Shown piece by piece: positions 19,781 to 32,721 of a DNA stretch of 64,000 nt. Each line of letters starts with the position of its first letter. Positions within the stretch are counted from its first letter, which is position 1. The notes under the pieces are model-generated. The model was given only the letters and a program-made list of their open reading frames with translations. It did no database searches and had not been told where the DNA came from. The translations under genes and the position numbers were made by a program. Location: positions 248,001 through 312,000 of the forward strand of contig JAJQJQ010000028.1 of the NCBI GenBank assembly GCA_028622995.1, read 5' to 3'. This DNA is from Panagrolaimus kolymaensis. Lineage: Eukaryota; Nematoda; Chromadorea; Rhabditida; Panagrolaimidae.

Positions 19781-20728
19781 TCAATCAATATCTCTCGTTA
19801 TTTTCACTTTAAAAAAACATCGTTCGTATATTTCAAATTCGCATGAATAATTTCTCCAATTTTTGAGTTCATTTTGAACAATTTCAGTAAAACCTTTTAA
19901 CCATTCTGAATGCGCCGCATTTAAAGATATTTCGAAGCGGGAATTCCACCCAGTATTTTCCTAAATGTATTTATTTTTTAAAAAATTTAGAAAAATTTCG
20001 TACTTTAATAAAATTTGCATACAGGATAGGATCAATTGTTGGAGTTAAACAATATAAACTAAACCTATAAAACTTTTCAAATCTTTTCATGAGATAAAGC
20101 CTTTGAAATGAATTTTCTGAATAAAAAATAGAATCATCTTCATGATTAGGTGAACTAAAATTAATATTTTTTAAATCACAAATCTCACTGAGACCATGAT
20201 ATACCAATGAAAGCTTCGCATTTTACTAGCAACCATGATAATTTCATCAACTGGAACAATAGACATATCAGATCTCAGAATTTTAGTATATTGAACAAAA
20301 AGCTGTAGCAAATCTTTGGCAAGTAATACATATTCTTCTAAAGTAAGATTTTGATGTTCGATTAAACAGTATTGCAGATCCATTCGCCACATGAACAAAA
20401 ATGTTGAAACTAATCGATCCGATTTTTTTGTTACATATAAACTGTGGTAGACATAAAATTTATAATCAACCAAGTTGATAGCATCGTTCAAAAATCGATA
20501 TTTTTTCTTTCTATTGATTTCGATATCCGTTGTACTTTCATCGATAGATAAACCATAGATAGGATAAACATTAATTTTTTGCCAAAAATATTTACAGGAA
20601 AAAAAAAGTTTGAACAAAACATTGTAACTTAGGGTAGAATTTTTATAAATATTAGAAATCATAAAAAATGGTAGGGAAAAATGTTGAGTTACAGAATTTT
20701 TTGAATCGAATTTCATTATTCCTTGCAT
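19781..20728 (-). CDS. F-box-like protein gene with one-base frameshift, 2 exons
   Basis: Exon 1 starts at 20728 and runs to 20004; exon 2 is 19960-19781, with a 43-bp GT-AG intron. The N-terminus (QHFSLPFFMISNIYKNS ... LFKLFFSCKYFWQK) matches the F-box-like opening of the genes at 10135 and 45518, a family expanded in panagrolaimid nematodes. It probably acts as a substrate adaptor of an SCF-type ligase (inference). The frame breaks at the A-run 20221-20224: one base is missing, upstream reading MVASK and downstream resuming LSLVYHGLSEICDLKN. A homopolymer error and a recent lesion are both possible. Confidence 0.6.
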
Positions 20729-21814
20729 ATAGAAAATCGCACAAAAGTTTTTACAACAAAAATAAAAAAACCAATGAAAATATAAAAATGTTATCTTTCT
20801 TGTCTCACTAACAAAAAAATACTCAAATGTGTGAAAAAGTGTTTGGGGTCATTGAGAATTCATGGCAATGATTTTTAGGTCGAATGAAAGTGTAGGAGAA
20901 AAATATTATTGATTCCATTTTTAACTTCATTTCATCCCAAACTTTTCGAAAATCTATCAAACAATTCTAATTATAAATACTGAAAAAAATGTATATGAGC
21001 AAATGAAAAAGTGGTGATGCAGTGGATCACGGAATTTTCTGATTTTGTTGCCAAGTGTTAGAGTTGAGTGTAAGGATTAAAAATGCCAAATATTCGGTAG
21101 TGTCATCATTATTACTTTGGAATTAAAGTGCCCCAAACACAATATATCCAAAAAAAATTAAAAAATCGTAATTTTTTTCATAGCAATAGATCAAACTAAG
21201 GTTTTTGCTATGAAATTATCAACCTGATTAATTACTAAATAACTACTTTAATGAATACGCTTGAGTTTTTTGAGAATCTCCAGTTGCTCCTGTACTTGAT
21301 GCTTTGCTTAATTTCTTTTACAATTTTGTTTTATTATAATTTTTTTATTTTTCTAACAATACAAAATAAACAAATAAACAACAAACAAATTGAAAAATGA
21401 AACAATAAATCATTGCTCATTTGTCTTCAAAACGGGTTGATAATGATTATTTTTGAAATATATACAAGTATCTGGATAAAAGGGTTTGTGAACATAATTT
21501 TCAGTATCATTTGGGCTATATACATTCCATGAATGTGTCTTTGCTTTGATAGATATATTTTGAATAGCAAAAAATATTCACATAAAATAATTGACAAAAG
21601 GCTATAAAACTCAATATCTGTAAGAACCGAGAAACCTGCGGACACGTGAAATTCACCAAGATCGAGCGGAAAGTTCTATAAGCAGAATAAAATTCTCCAT
21701 AAAATTTTAAGTATTTTGAGTTAAAAAAATAAATCTCCGTAATTGTGCATCAAAAATGTTTTCCTTCAGTGAAAATTTGCATAATACGTTACAAAATTTT
21801 TTTTAATTTTTTTT
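20729..21814. other. intergenic, nothing recognised
   Basis: AT-rich. The small minus-strand frame at 21427-21645 is hydrophobic, has no convincing neighbour exons and is not called. Confidence 0.45.
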
Positions 21815-22381
21815 TTAATTTTCGCAAGCTAAACAAAGAATACAAAGGCAAATATAATCAAGAAAAGCAAGAATTCCAGTGATAACATAAGCATATTTGA
21901 ATCGAACAAACTTGTTACGATTACAACTAACAGATCCAACCATAAATGAAACGACGATAAGCATAACAGCATCGAAACCATAAAAGAGAGAGAATACAGG
22001 CATTCGATTTTTGATAAGCACCTAAATATTGATAACATCAATAGCAACCATCATTAAAGCCACAAAAATTATTCCAAATATCTGAAGAAAAAAGTTTATT
22101 TTTGAAATATTTAATGCCAAACTTACTTCTCTATTAAACCATTCCTCAGCTCTTTCTTGTGGTTGTATTCCTTGAATTCGAGGTGGTTCATCATTACCCA
22201 TTAAATACGATAAACGATCAAAATTTGGATCATTTCTTTGTTGAACAAAAACTTGAGAAGGCACAGATACTTCGGTATGAGAATTCTCTTCATTGGCGGC
22301 GGATGGTTGACGTCGTCGAGATCGATGTGTTGAAAAATCTGTATGTGATTCATAACCTGAAACTGGAAGAACAACAGCCAT
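21815..22381 (-). pseudogene. truncated copy of the four-pass membrane protein gene
   Basis: Nearly identical to 18937-18370, including the 45-bp first intron and about 80 bp of 5' flank. A TGG codon after VINI has become TAG (22022-22024). Homology stops around 21833, before the second donor and the exon encoding the fourth membrane segment; a poly-A/T-rich tract follows. High identity indicates a recent segmental duplication that was incomplete at its 3' end. Confidence 0.85.
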
Positions 22382-22882
22382 TTTTTGTTTGATTTTTGAA
22401 GAAAATGAATGAAATTTTCTGTTTTGTGATGGAAACTTCTGTTATTTCAAAATGATGAATAATTTCATGCAAATTCTCACGTGAAAATTCTTTGCATAAA
22501 ATGAATAGTTCGCCCACAAAAAAAGAATGCAAAAAAGTTTGTAAGCAATTTTTAGGTTAAAAAAATAACTCCAATCTTTTCATCCAAGTTTGCCAAAGCG
22601 AATAGCTTCGTAAAAGATATCCATAAAAACATTCTTTTACATTTTTTAATGGTAAAGTATCTTTTATTTACTGATTTCAATAGTAGTCTTACAATAAATT
22701 TCCGAATGATGGAATATGTATCAGCTTAAAAACTTCAGAATCACTTAATTTTTCTTTTACACAACAGCTTTAAAGTTAAAATGCAACAAAAAATCTGTAA
22801 ACAAGTTATAAATAAGTGATCTTTATTTACATACAAAAACACTTTGATTAACATCAATAATAATGTAAACATTTGAAAGAAG

Positions 22883-23793
22883 TTATAATTGACCATTGTT
22901 CATCATCGGCTGATTGATTACGTTCTGACCATTGTTCATCGGCTGGTTGACGTATTGGACATTGTTCATCGGTTGATTGGCGTTGTTGTTGTTTCCAGTA
23001 TCATGCCTTACTTTAACAATAAATAGCTCAAGTGCCGTACATAACATGAATACCATACTCATAATAGGTAAAACGAAAGCACCAGCACTTACTAAAAAAT
23101 GTAATGTAAGTAAAGGCAATCATCATAAAATGTTATCAGCTATTTCCAAGCCTTTGTTTTTTTAAGTTTAAAAATCTTACTTACCTTGATTATATTGGTC
23201 ATATTTTTGTGAAAAGAAAACTACACCATAACCAATTGTAGAACCAATATGAAGAAGACCAAAAATCAAACAAGCAATTGCAGCTTTGCATAATAAACCA
23301 AGTTTTCCACGATCACGACAAGCAGATGAAACGACAAAGATGACACCACTGAGAAATAAAATATCCACAAAATAAAAGATGCACAAATACCATTCAAGCA
23401 TGAAAGCAAAAACGATACATCCAATATCACAGCAAATAATGAATATCAGGAAACCTATTGCAGTAGCCATCTAAAAAACATTAATGATGATTTATTATAA
23501 GTTGTAAAAGAGAAAAACCTTACATCACATGTATATTGTCCTTCACCTAATCTTCTTTGTTGATATGGTTGTGGATAAACACCAGGATAATAACAATTTT
23601 GAATCATAGGTTGTTGTTGTTGTTGCATGTTGTTGACATAAGGAATATTATTGGCATTGTTATTTACTTGTGGTTGCGGTGGTGCTTCGGTATAACAATT
23701 TTGTAGCATAGGTTGCTTTTGTTGTTGATGAATTGGTTCTTGTTGAGGAGGAGGAGGTGGCGGCGGCTCTTGTTCATTTGAAGTATTTGACAT
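22883..23793 (-). CDS. four-pass membrane protein with P/Q-rich N-terminus, 3 exons
   Basis: Exons 23793-23524, 23470-23185 and 23091-22883 give 254 residues with matching phases. The N-terminal 85 residues are Pro/Gln/Asn-rich (EPPPPPPPQQE, repeated PMLQNCY/PMIQNCY). Three membrane segments lie in exon 2 and one in exon 3. The C-terminal tail has repeated NQPMNN units. The exon pattern (soluble exon 1, three helices, one helix) equals that of 18178-18937, so they are distant paralogs. The low-complexity tails may mediate clustering or scaffolding (inference); no named domain. Confidence 0.75.
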
Positions 23794-24410
23794 TTTTTTG
23801 ATGGTTGAAAATAATCACTTTTGATAGCAGCAAAACAGCAGCAACGACGTCGATGAATAAAGTTTGATTGAACAAATGAAAACGAGACATTTTTAAGGGG
23901 AAAGAGTTTTATGCAAAATTTGTTTATTGCACTTATTTTCGCTGCTGGATCCAAAACGTAACACGCAGCCAAGCTTCCTTCCTGCTTGTTTTCTCAAAGT
24001 TTTTGAAAATTTGCATTTCATCCAAATATGTAACATAAATGCATATGATCTACGTACTTGATACCAAATAACCTCCATCCTCTCGTTTTACTTCCTTAAT
24101 TTTCTAAAAGTTCATACTAAAACAGCAAAATCCAATACATTTTTACTAAAAGTTCTAAGAAGCCATTAACACTTGCATTCTTGCATTTTAAACCCTTTAT
24201 TCTCATTCTAAAGCAGCCTAAATATTTGAGCGACCATCACTTCGTTATTTAGTCACTTCGTTATACTGACTTCGTTACGAATCTCATCGCTATAGTACCT
24301 CTATCTGTTTATTACTACTTTACTTTTTTTGTAATGTAACTTTATTTATGTATAAAATGTTGTAATAATAATTTTTTTTGAACTTTTATTCTATCTATTA
24401 CATTTTGATT
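23794..24410. other. intergenic, nothing recognised
   Basis: It contains the promoter of the gene at 22883-23793 and a short run of CTTCGTTA-like repeats at about 24238-24285. No gene is supported. Confidence 0.45.
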
Positions 24411-26097
24411 TTAACTGATAATTCGTACACCTGTAGCAGGATGAGATGAAGCGTTTACAGCTTTGTTATGCAAAAATACTTTTCGATAATATAATGCACA
24501 AATGGCACATTCAAATGAACTTATTATTGTTGAATATGGACCAACATAAACAGTTAAATTTACACCCACTATCTGAAAAACACAAGCATTGGTTATTTTT
24601 GAACTTATTTAAACTGGATTAAGCCAATGGAAAGTGTAAGTATGGTTTACGGTAGTCATTGTTGATGGCGAAAAAAAGTTTTTTTTAGAAAAATTTTATG
24701 GTTAGATTTTTTAAAACTTTTTTTCGATCCAAATTTTACTTTCTTTTGGTTTTGAGAGTAGCGAAATCCAACTTTTATCTTTCTTTTTTTGTGCCTTTTT
24801 TAAAGAAAAACTATGGCCATTTTTTCAAAAGAAACTCACTGAATAAAATATCACTGCAATAAGATTAGGTAAAAAATCAAGTACCAAAGTTGTAATTAAA
24901 GTTGATATAACCAATTTGTTTGACTGAAAAATAAAAAAAATTTATAAACTAAATTTAATTTTTTCTTAAAAATTTTGAAACAAAAATTATGATTTGTTTT
25001 TCTAAAGAAACAATAATGTTTGCCATTGAAATTCGAACAGATTCTATTTCGCCTCGAATTATCCCTCTTTGAATTAATTACTTACCCGTCCTTCACTATT
25101 AGCAGAAAAATAAGATTTTAATTTAATTCGAATAATAATAAATAAAAATGTGCTCAAAGTTAATATGCATGCGCTTGTAAAATAACGCATATAAAAATAT
25201 ATTTGTCCACCAAATGTTGTGGTTTGGCACCCAAATGAATAACATGTCGTTGTTGGGGCTGTTGGATAAGCAGGAATGATACGATAAATAAATGCCAAAA
25301 TGGTTAAAATTGCCATAACAAAAAGTGCAAAATAAATAACATAATAATTTTTAGTTTTGGAATATTTTAATGGATGTAAAACACAGAGGCAACGATCCAT
25401 TCCTGGAAAATTAAATTTTATTGAAAGATAATGGAAATAGGAAAATAGTTAAAGAAAATTATGATAACAGCTTTTTAAAGTAATAAAAACTTTTTTTGAA
25501 GTAAATAATTTATGAAAAAAGTCTACGATACTTTTACTCTCGAAGTGAAAAGTTATTTTAGGCCATAACTCATTAAAAAAATATGATTTTCGGTTTTTAT
25601 CTTAATCGAAAAATTGGCAACTTTAGAAATCAAAAAAGTCTGGGAAAATCTTTAAAATTTTAATTTCTTTACTTTCGTTTTAGAAATATACGTAAAGGCA
25701 AAGTAATTTTTACAAAATTTTCAATGGAAATTTCCTGTTTTAAATTTTCCAAAAATTCTTTCCCTTTACCTAATGCTAACACAGCGACAGGTAAGAGAGT
25801 AAAAAAATGTGATTGAGTGGCGCCCATAAAAAACATGATATGAGCATTATATAAAGTTGTATTAGATTTCCAACCAATCAGTAAAAATATTATATAAATA
25901 AGAGTAAAAATTGAAGTAAATGTTTGCATAATAACATATAAATTTAAACTAGGCGAAACTTCAACCAAAACACGAGCATGTTTAATAAAAGATTGAATAA
26001 ATATTTTACCAAAAATATATAAACTTAATCCTTGAGCTCCAAGAACGAAAATATATTCACCAAGAACAATGTAATTAACAAAATTTGGCGATGACAT
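24411..26097 (-). CDS. serpentine (seven-pass) chemoreceptor, 4 exons
   Basis: Exons 26097-25770, 25402-25086, 24923-24840 and 24572-24411 give 296 residues with matching phases. Introns of 367, 162 and 267 bp are long for this window. Seven hydrophobic segments are visible. After TM3 the junction reads LGMDRCLCVLHPLKY, equivalent to the E/DRY region of GPCRs. TM7 is in VGPYSTIISSFECAICALYY. Subfamily uncertain (not srh); it resembles the gene at 29547 in the DR..V..P..Y motif and in TM7 (GPYS). The ATG at 26097 is preferred because the longer open frame upstream has no ATG. Probably acts in sensory neurons. Confidence 0.78.
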
Positions 26098-27697
26098 TTT
26101 TCTGAAAAAAAACTTTTCTGGAGAATAAATAAAGAATTGGATTTTGAACAAATTTTTAGGCTGAAAAAACTCTGCAACAAAAAAAAAATAAAAGTATGGT
26201 GTTCCAGTTAATAAAATTGCCACGAAAAAATAAAACACACTTCTTTTTTTCGGTAGAAATTAACTTTCTTTTTTTTGCCACTGTCACTTTTTTGGGAAAT
26301 ACCAAATAACTTTTCTTTTTTAAAAAAATTTACTATATGTCGTTGTCGTAGTTGCTTGCACTTGGGCTATAACGAATTTATAAAAATTAAAAAATTCCAA
26401 TCTTTAAATTTAAATGTCACCTTTCTTTTTTTTTATGACTAACAAATTTCTTGGCAATGATCTTTTCCAGCTAATTTTATTTAACACAATAAAATAAAAT
26501 AAATAAAAAAAGGTTAATAAAATTTATTTGATTAAAATATGGTATTTTCCTTTCACCCTTTTTTTTCTTTTCCAGTTTTAAAAAAGTTTCTATCGTCAAA
26601 AAAGAAAGAAAAATTTCGTAAGATCAAAAAATTTAAATTGAATAAATTTTTGTTGCCTTTTTATATGCCATTTTAAAGAATGTACCTATTTTTCTTTTCA
26701 CCGGAAGCTTAATAAAAAAATTATTTGTTTGTTATTTAAAAAAACTTTTTTTGTGAAGGATGGATGTTTGATGCAAGTCAATGAATGGAGAAAAATTAAA
26801 ATAAATAAAGATGTTTTTATTGAATAGCCATGACTTTTTGTTGTTACAATAAGCTACATTAAAAAAAGTTAAAAGTCAAACAGGATAACGAAGTAAAAAA
26901 ATTTTATGAAGAGAGATCATTAACCTTGGAATCGTCGTCTTCGTTTTTCTGCTTTTTTTTAAATGTTTTTATTCTTTCTGTTTTTTAGGCTTCAAAAAAT
27001 GAGAAACATAATTTTGAAGTTTACTTACTGTCGTCTTTCACATTTTTAGGTATATGTCTCTAAGTTTTTGAGAGTATCATTTATTTATAGCCTTTTTTAA
27101 AGGAAATACATACATTCCTTATATGTACATATATCATACCCACTTTAAAAAAACTAAATGGGTTTTAGAGATAATCTTCGGAATAATAAAATTCTTACAG
27201 ATTCAAATATATTTTCCATAATTTTTATGTTTTAAAATTTGTTTTACTTGTATTTTATTTTAATTATTTTTTAAATAAATTTTTTGCTATTTAGTTTTTT
27301 TGTTTGTTGAAACAATACAAAATGTCAGCGTTAACCATTAAGAGAATCCCAGTGGAATATTTTCTTTTGACAGAAAAGCTTTTTTTCTCCTCCTTCCTTT
27401 CTTTGATCATCGGAAGTAGGTGATGCTTTTCTTTCTCCATATTTTTAGTCTTCACAAAAAATTGCTGCGTAAACAATCTCGTTGTACCAAGCACCAAAAA
27501 TTTAATTTTCTTCCGAATTAAAAAAATTTGAATTTCTTCGATAAAAGACTTTCACTTGAAAAAAAAAGGTTTGCACAAGAAAAATTTGCATAACTTCTTC
27601 TAAAGCGCATAAATTTTCAACTTTTTTCTTTCTTTCAAAACTCAAAGTTTCATTCATTGCATTTTTTCATTCAACAAAAAACATTGCAAAAGAAAGA
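26098..27697. other. 1.6 kb divergent intergenic region
   Basis: It lies between the divergent receptor (minus) and four-pass gene (plus). It is AT-rich with poly-A/T runs. The minus-strand frame at 27291-27497 is Lys-rich and unsupported. No recognised element. Confidence 0.45.
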
Positions 27698-28402
27698 ATG
27701 GCTTCATCAATCGCTGCTGCTCCTGTTTTCGTTAATCATCAAGAACAAGAATCTTCATCATCATCAACAAGTTCAACATCAATTACAATTCCTGCAAACG
27801 AAAACAACGAAGAAATAATGAAAGAGAAGACTCATATGGACGCTGCCTTTTTATATTAAATGTTATTTTTGTATGTTACAAAATTTTTCTTCTTCTCATA
27901 ATATAGTCTATTTTTTTCAGGCCTTTGGTAATCTTTTAACCAAGTTTGGTATAAATTGTATCATCATTTTTTCCAAGAACTTGCAAGAATTTTCACATTA
28001 TTATATGGTCGAAGCTCTCATCATTCTCATTCTTGCTGGTTTTCTTTATTATGCTACTTATGTTTCAAGAAAACTTTCCATTATGTTGAATGTTTCAATT
28101 ATCTTTGGAATTTTGTTCATTATGGATTTGGTTATGATTGCATTTATGGTTAATAACAAATGTTACTCAACTAATGAAAATGGTAAGTTTCTTTATATTC
28201 TTTATTTAACCATAAGTTTATCATACATATTTTAGGCTTCGGTAAACCTCAACCAGAATGCTTTGATTGCATAATTTTTAGTTTTTATCCTGTTCTTTCT
28301 TCAATTTTTATGTTTTTATCTACACTTAACACTGTTTCCGCTTACGTCTTAATCAAGTATGGTACCAACGATGAACGAATAACTTCATGCTGTATGAAAT
28401 GA
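27698..28402 (+). CDS. four-pass membrane protein with apparent one-base frame loss, 3 exons
   Basis: Exon 1 starts at 27698 (MASSIAAAPVFVNHQEQESS, Ser-rich and acidic). Exon 2 (27921-28182) holds three membrane segments and exon 3 (28236-28402) a fourth, ending CCMK. The layout equals that of the genes at 18178 and 22883. In exon 1 a TAA at 27857-27859 precedes every GT donor. One extra T in the run 27848-27852 would remove the stop and bring the GTATGT donor at 27871 into phase with exon 2. The gene is therefore either frameshifted by assembly or recently dead. Confidence 0.55.
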
Positions 28403-29546
28403 ATCTATGTATTTTGCTAGGTTTTAATGTAATAAATTGTGTTGTGTAAAAAATAAAGCATTAAAATTTCACTTTTTTAGTTTATTTTTATTTCAATCTT
28501 TCAAATTTGTCTAAATTTCAATCTTGTTCTCTTTGCAATTGTTTCATAATAATGCAAAACTTTTTCCAAAAGAGTTTTTTTTTAAATAAAACAGTAGCTT
28601 CTTGAATCGATTCATTAAAGAAACAAATAATTGTGTGTTTTTTAAATCTTTTAGCTGATTACCATAATATTGTACTTTAAAGCATATTTGTAAAGGCCCC
28701 TACTTTTTCATGTAAGAGTTGATGTTTTCCAAAATTAATATGCTGCAGTTACCTGCATTATTATTGCTGAATAAATTTATAAATTTATTTCAACTATGTG
28801 TTTAATTGTTCGTGGTCTTTGGTCGAAACAAAATGACTTAGGAGGTAAATGATTAAAAAAATAGAAAAACTTTTACCTAAATTTCGAAGTATGTAGTGAC
28901 TTTTATCGAAGGCCTCGACGATCTTGAGTTATTGCTAAGTGGTTTTCTGTTGTCCCATCTAATATTTTATCTCCTTGGTAGGTTGGTTAGCAAAAAGTTT
29001 AGATCGATTCTCAAATCAAAAAAGTAAAGAAAAAAATAGTTTATAGCAAAATTTTTAAATTACACATATTTTTGAACCTTTTAGACTTTCTTAATTTAGT
29101 TCACCAATTTAAACGATAGTAATTAAAAAATTTATTTTGTGCAAAAAAATATATTTTACCGATTAAAGAACAAAAATACATACATACAATTATTAATACA
29201 GAAGAGAACTTTTCTAAAAAGGATGAGCATAATTATTTCCATTAAAAAAAAGTTATTATTAGAGGAAGAATAAAAAATGATGAAGCGGATGTACGTAGTA
29301 AAATAAATACTATTTTAACTGAAGTTTTGAAATAAATTAAATAAAAAAAGGACGATTATAAAAGCCGACCAAAAAGAAAAATAAAAATGTTGCAATTATG
29401 AATGTTCAAAAAATGATTTCATTGTTAATATTTTTATGAATTTTTGTTAGTTGGTTTTATATTAAAATTCTACTGTTTTTTTTGAGTCTTATCAAAACTT
29501 TTTTTGCCTCAACAGAAATTATTTATTCTAAAATCAAAATTTATAA
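28403..29546. other. intergenic, nothing recognised
   Basis: It contains a polyadenylation-like AATAAA at about 28452 for the upstream gene and the promoter of the receptor at 29547. No other feature. Confidence 0.45.
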
Positions 29547-31865
29547 ATGAATGGACCCGATTCCGACGGAATGTATGCCACCGATGTTCTTCCATGGATT
29601 GTATTAGGCCACGATATTGTTGCCTTTGGAATGTCAATAATTTCATTCTTAATTTCTGGTATCCTCCTAAAATTGGGTATACAAAATTGCATAACCCTAC
29701 CATTTTCACCAACAATGTATTTTTATTTTTCATTTGTAGTTATTGCATCCATTATAAATGGTTGTTATTCATTTTATTTAATTATTTTTTGGAGACACGA
29801 TAAAGTTATTTATGATGCAATATTTTTGTATATTTCTGGACACATTGCGACTTTTATGGAAGCTAATGTCCCTTTGGTGGAATTTTTTTTATGCATTGAT
29901 CGAATTTTATCTGTGATTTTTCCAAGTCGATACAATCGTACACGGAAATGTTATATTGCTTTTTTAACTTTTTTATTTGTTTTGGCAATCAGGTTTGTGA
30001 CTTGTTGGAATTAAAAAAATGGTAGAAGTTTCGCACCTCAAAAATTTTTAAGATTTTCAAGAAAAATTAAAAATACTTTTAAAAAATTTTAGAAATCTAA
30101 AAAGGCAACTAAAATTTTTGCTTTCATCACAAAACTATGTTTGTATTTTTCAGATATTTTTTTGGTAAACAAAAGTAATAATTTCTAAAAAAATTTCTTG
30201 CTTTCATAAATTTCCCAAATTCCAAAGACTAAAAAACTCTTAAGCGTCCATCGACTAAAATATTTTGTATTATTTTTTCGGACTGATTTCCAAGTAAATA
30301 TATTTTAAGCTTTCGGTAATTCATTATTTATTATTTATTCCAATTTTATGAATAGCAACAAAAAAAACTCAGACTTTTCATAGTCATTAAAATTTTATGG
30401 AAATCTTTCAGCTTCAAAATTTTGGAAATATCCTTTCTGCTTTTTTTTAGTTTCTAAATTTAGTAAAAAAAATATTTGAGTCATTTCCTTTATTTTTTCC
30501 ATAATTATTTTCATTTTTTTCAGTGTATTTTCAAATACATTTTTGGATATTTTAACTCGAATTCCACAAACTAGCGAAACTGATTGCCGCTATTTATCAT
30601 GTTTAAAAATGAAGGATGCAAATGGATTTAGAGTAATTAAAAAAGCTGTTATAGCATGTTTTAATTTAATTAGTGCTTTTACACTTGGTTATTTAATGAA
30701 ACTTAAAATGACTCATGCAGCAAGTATTAAACGCCTGAATCAAGTGGTTTTACATATGATGATTATTTCGTTCTTTCTTGATTTTCTTCCTAATTGTGTT
30801 GCATCCATTGGACTTGTAGTAATTTTTATTTCTGCCTTTTTCATTTTCATTTCATAGAAAATTTAATATGGGAATCGAGAAGAGAAAGAAAGGGAATAAA
30901 AATCTGAACTTTTAGCGCAACTTTTTTTAAATGCGAGAATCTTGGAGTACCGTAATTTGAATTCAAAAAAGTGAAAGAAGCTTTAGGGAAAATAATAGGT
31001 ACAATAAAAAAAAATTCTAAGCGAAGACAAAACTTAAGAAAAATAAGTCATTTTTTGTTTAGAAAAAGAAACAATTTTCACATTAATCATATATTTTAAT
31101 TATTGCCAAAGAAAAACGAAAAAAAATAATCCTTGGATGTCAAAAAAAAGGGAAATATGAATATTTTAATAAACTCAAAAAATTTATTCTCTCAGAACTT
31201 TTGGTATTTGACAACAAAAAAAATTCACATCGATTAACGAATGTTACAATAATTTGGAATTATTTTTCAATTCTTAAACTTTGAAATTTTCTCATGGACT
31301 TTTTGGGTTCTTTTTTCTATTATTTCCAAATTGCAAAGATCACTTTTTTCTTTACAAGCGCAGAAAAGATTAATTTACAACTTCTTAAAATTACCATAAA
31401 AATAAAAAAATTAATTTACAAGAAAGCTTTAAAAAAGGTGTCACAAAAAAAGTGCACGTCGCATACCCATGTTTATACGTTTTTCACGAGGGCAGATTAA
31501 AAAATTTTTTTAAAATAAAGGGATAATAAATTTTTTACTCATTGATTTTTTTATTCTTCTTCTAGGGTTATGATATGATATTTACAAAATATATTGGACC
31601 ATATAGTTCCACATTTACAACAATAAATATAGCAGCATGTTGTATATTATATTGGGAAAAATTTAAACATTCATTAAAAAATACATTTATTGGTACAACA
31701 ACAGCCACAACAGCAACTACCACCGCAACAAATACAGCAGCGACGACGACACATCATCATCATTCCACCAACATTAATTCCATACATCCTCATCCTCATT
31801 ATGCCACCACCACTACTAACCATACGATGGGAAATGAGAGACGTGGCAGTATTATAGTTTATTAA
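29547..31865 (+). CDS. serpentine chemoreceptor with Thr/His-rich tail, 3 exons
   Basis: Exons 29547-29992, 30524-30815 and 31566-31865 give 345 residues. The phases agree, and introns of 531 and 750 bp are unusually long here. Seven hydrophobic segments; after TM3 comes CIDRILSVIFPSRYNRTRK, the E/DRY-equivalent motif. TM7 includes YIGPYSSTFTTINIAACCIL, similar to the gene at 24411. The cytoplasmic tail is a low-complexity Thr/Ala tract (TATTATTTATNTAATTT) followed by HHHHS and HPHPHYATTTT, absent from the paralog. Function is inferred as chemosensory; subfamily uncertain. Confidence 0.77.
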
Positions 31866-32204
31866 AAAAAATTCACACGCTCATTTCTATGTTAGTCATC
31901 CATCCAACAACGTCCAAGCTTGGCTTTCAAGAAAGAAAAAAAAACGAGTGCACTCAAATATTTTTTTTCCTTAAAAGTTTATGTGAAACTGGTTGTGGAA
32001 GGCTGCGGTGTTATGGAAAAAAATATAATTGAATGCCTGTCTTAACTTATTTTTATGGCGGCTAAATTTTATAAAAGTGCACTACTGTCATAAATAAAAT
32101 AAAAGCTTAGTTAAAAATTATAAAATAAATTTTTTTTTTACTCGTTACGATAGTGTTTTTGTATTAAAAAACAATTTGAAGTAAAATACAGTTGTTAGTT
32201 AGTT
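31866..32204. other. intergenic, nothing recognised
   Basis: AT-rich spacer between the receptor gene and the receptor fragment. Confidence 0.45.
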
Positions 32205-32610
32205 ATGCCATTTTTATTGCCAAATTTGATTATAATTATTGTTGAAATAATATTTTATTCATTTCATTTTTCTGTATTAATTGTATTAATAAATCGAAAG
32301 TCTAATTTTAAAGGTGCGTTTTATAATATGTTTTGCATTTTAATTATTGCTGATTTTTTATGGTTTTTTGTTGTATGTTTTTCGCAAAAATAAGCTTTTC
32401 AAACGAAAAAATAATAAAAATATTTAGATGTTAACAACAATGAAATTCCCAAATTATGGATTATGGCCAGACTTTTATAAAACTCATGGATATTTGGCTT
32501 CACTTGGATATAATCTTTCCACAAGTATTGCGTATAGCCAAAATTTAGCACACGTTTTATTATCCTTTAATCGATTTACAATTTCATGGTTCCCTAAATT
32601 TCATTCAAGA
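32205..32610 (+). pseudogene. 5' fragment of a serpentine receptor (TM1-TM3)
   Basis: Exons 32205-32372 and 32428-32610 are separated by a 55-bp intron and end at a GTAAGC donor. They encode 117 residues: two membrane helices, then SLGYNLSTSIAYSQNLAHVL and FNRFTISWFPKFHSR, which resembles the post-TM3 region of Srv/Srg-type receptors. No later exons are found: the next coding sequence is an unrelated demethylase exon in a different phase. It is a truncated gene, probably broken by a rearrangement between 32611 and 32720. Confidence 0.6.
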
Positions 32611-32721
32611 GTAAGCAACCTTTGAACTCCAACGATGATGACTCATAACTTCCGTTTCTTTGTTCTCCATTTTTTTAACCATTCGCTAAATCTTTTTTAT
32701 TTTCACCACTATTTTTTTTAG

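Noticed and set aside
21427..21645. Small hydrophobic minus-strand frame
   Set aside because: No signal of splicing, family or conservation; likely chance in AT-rich DNA.
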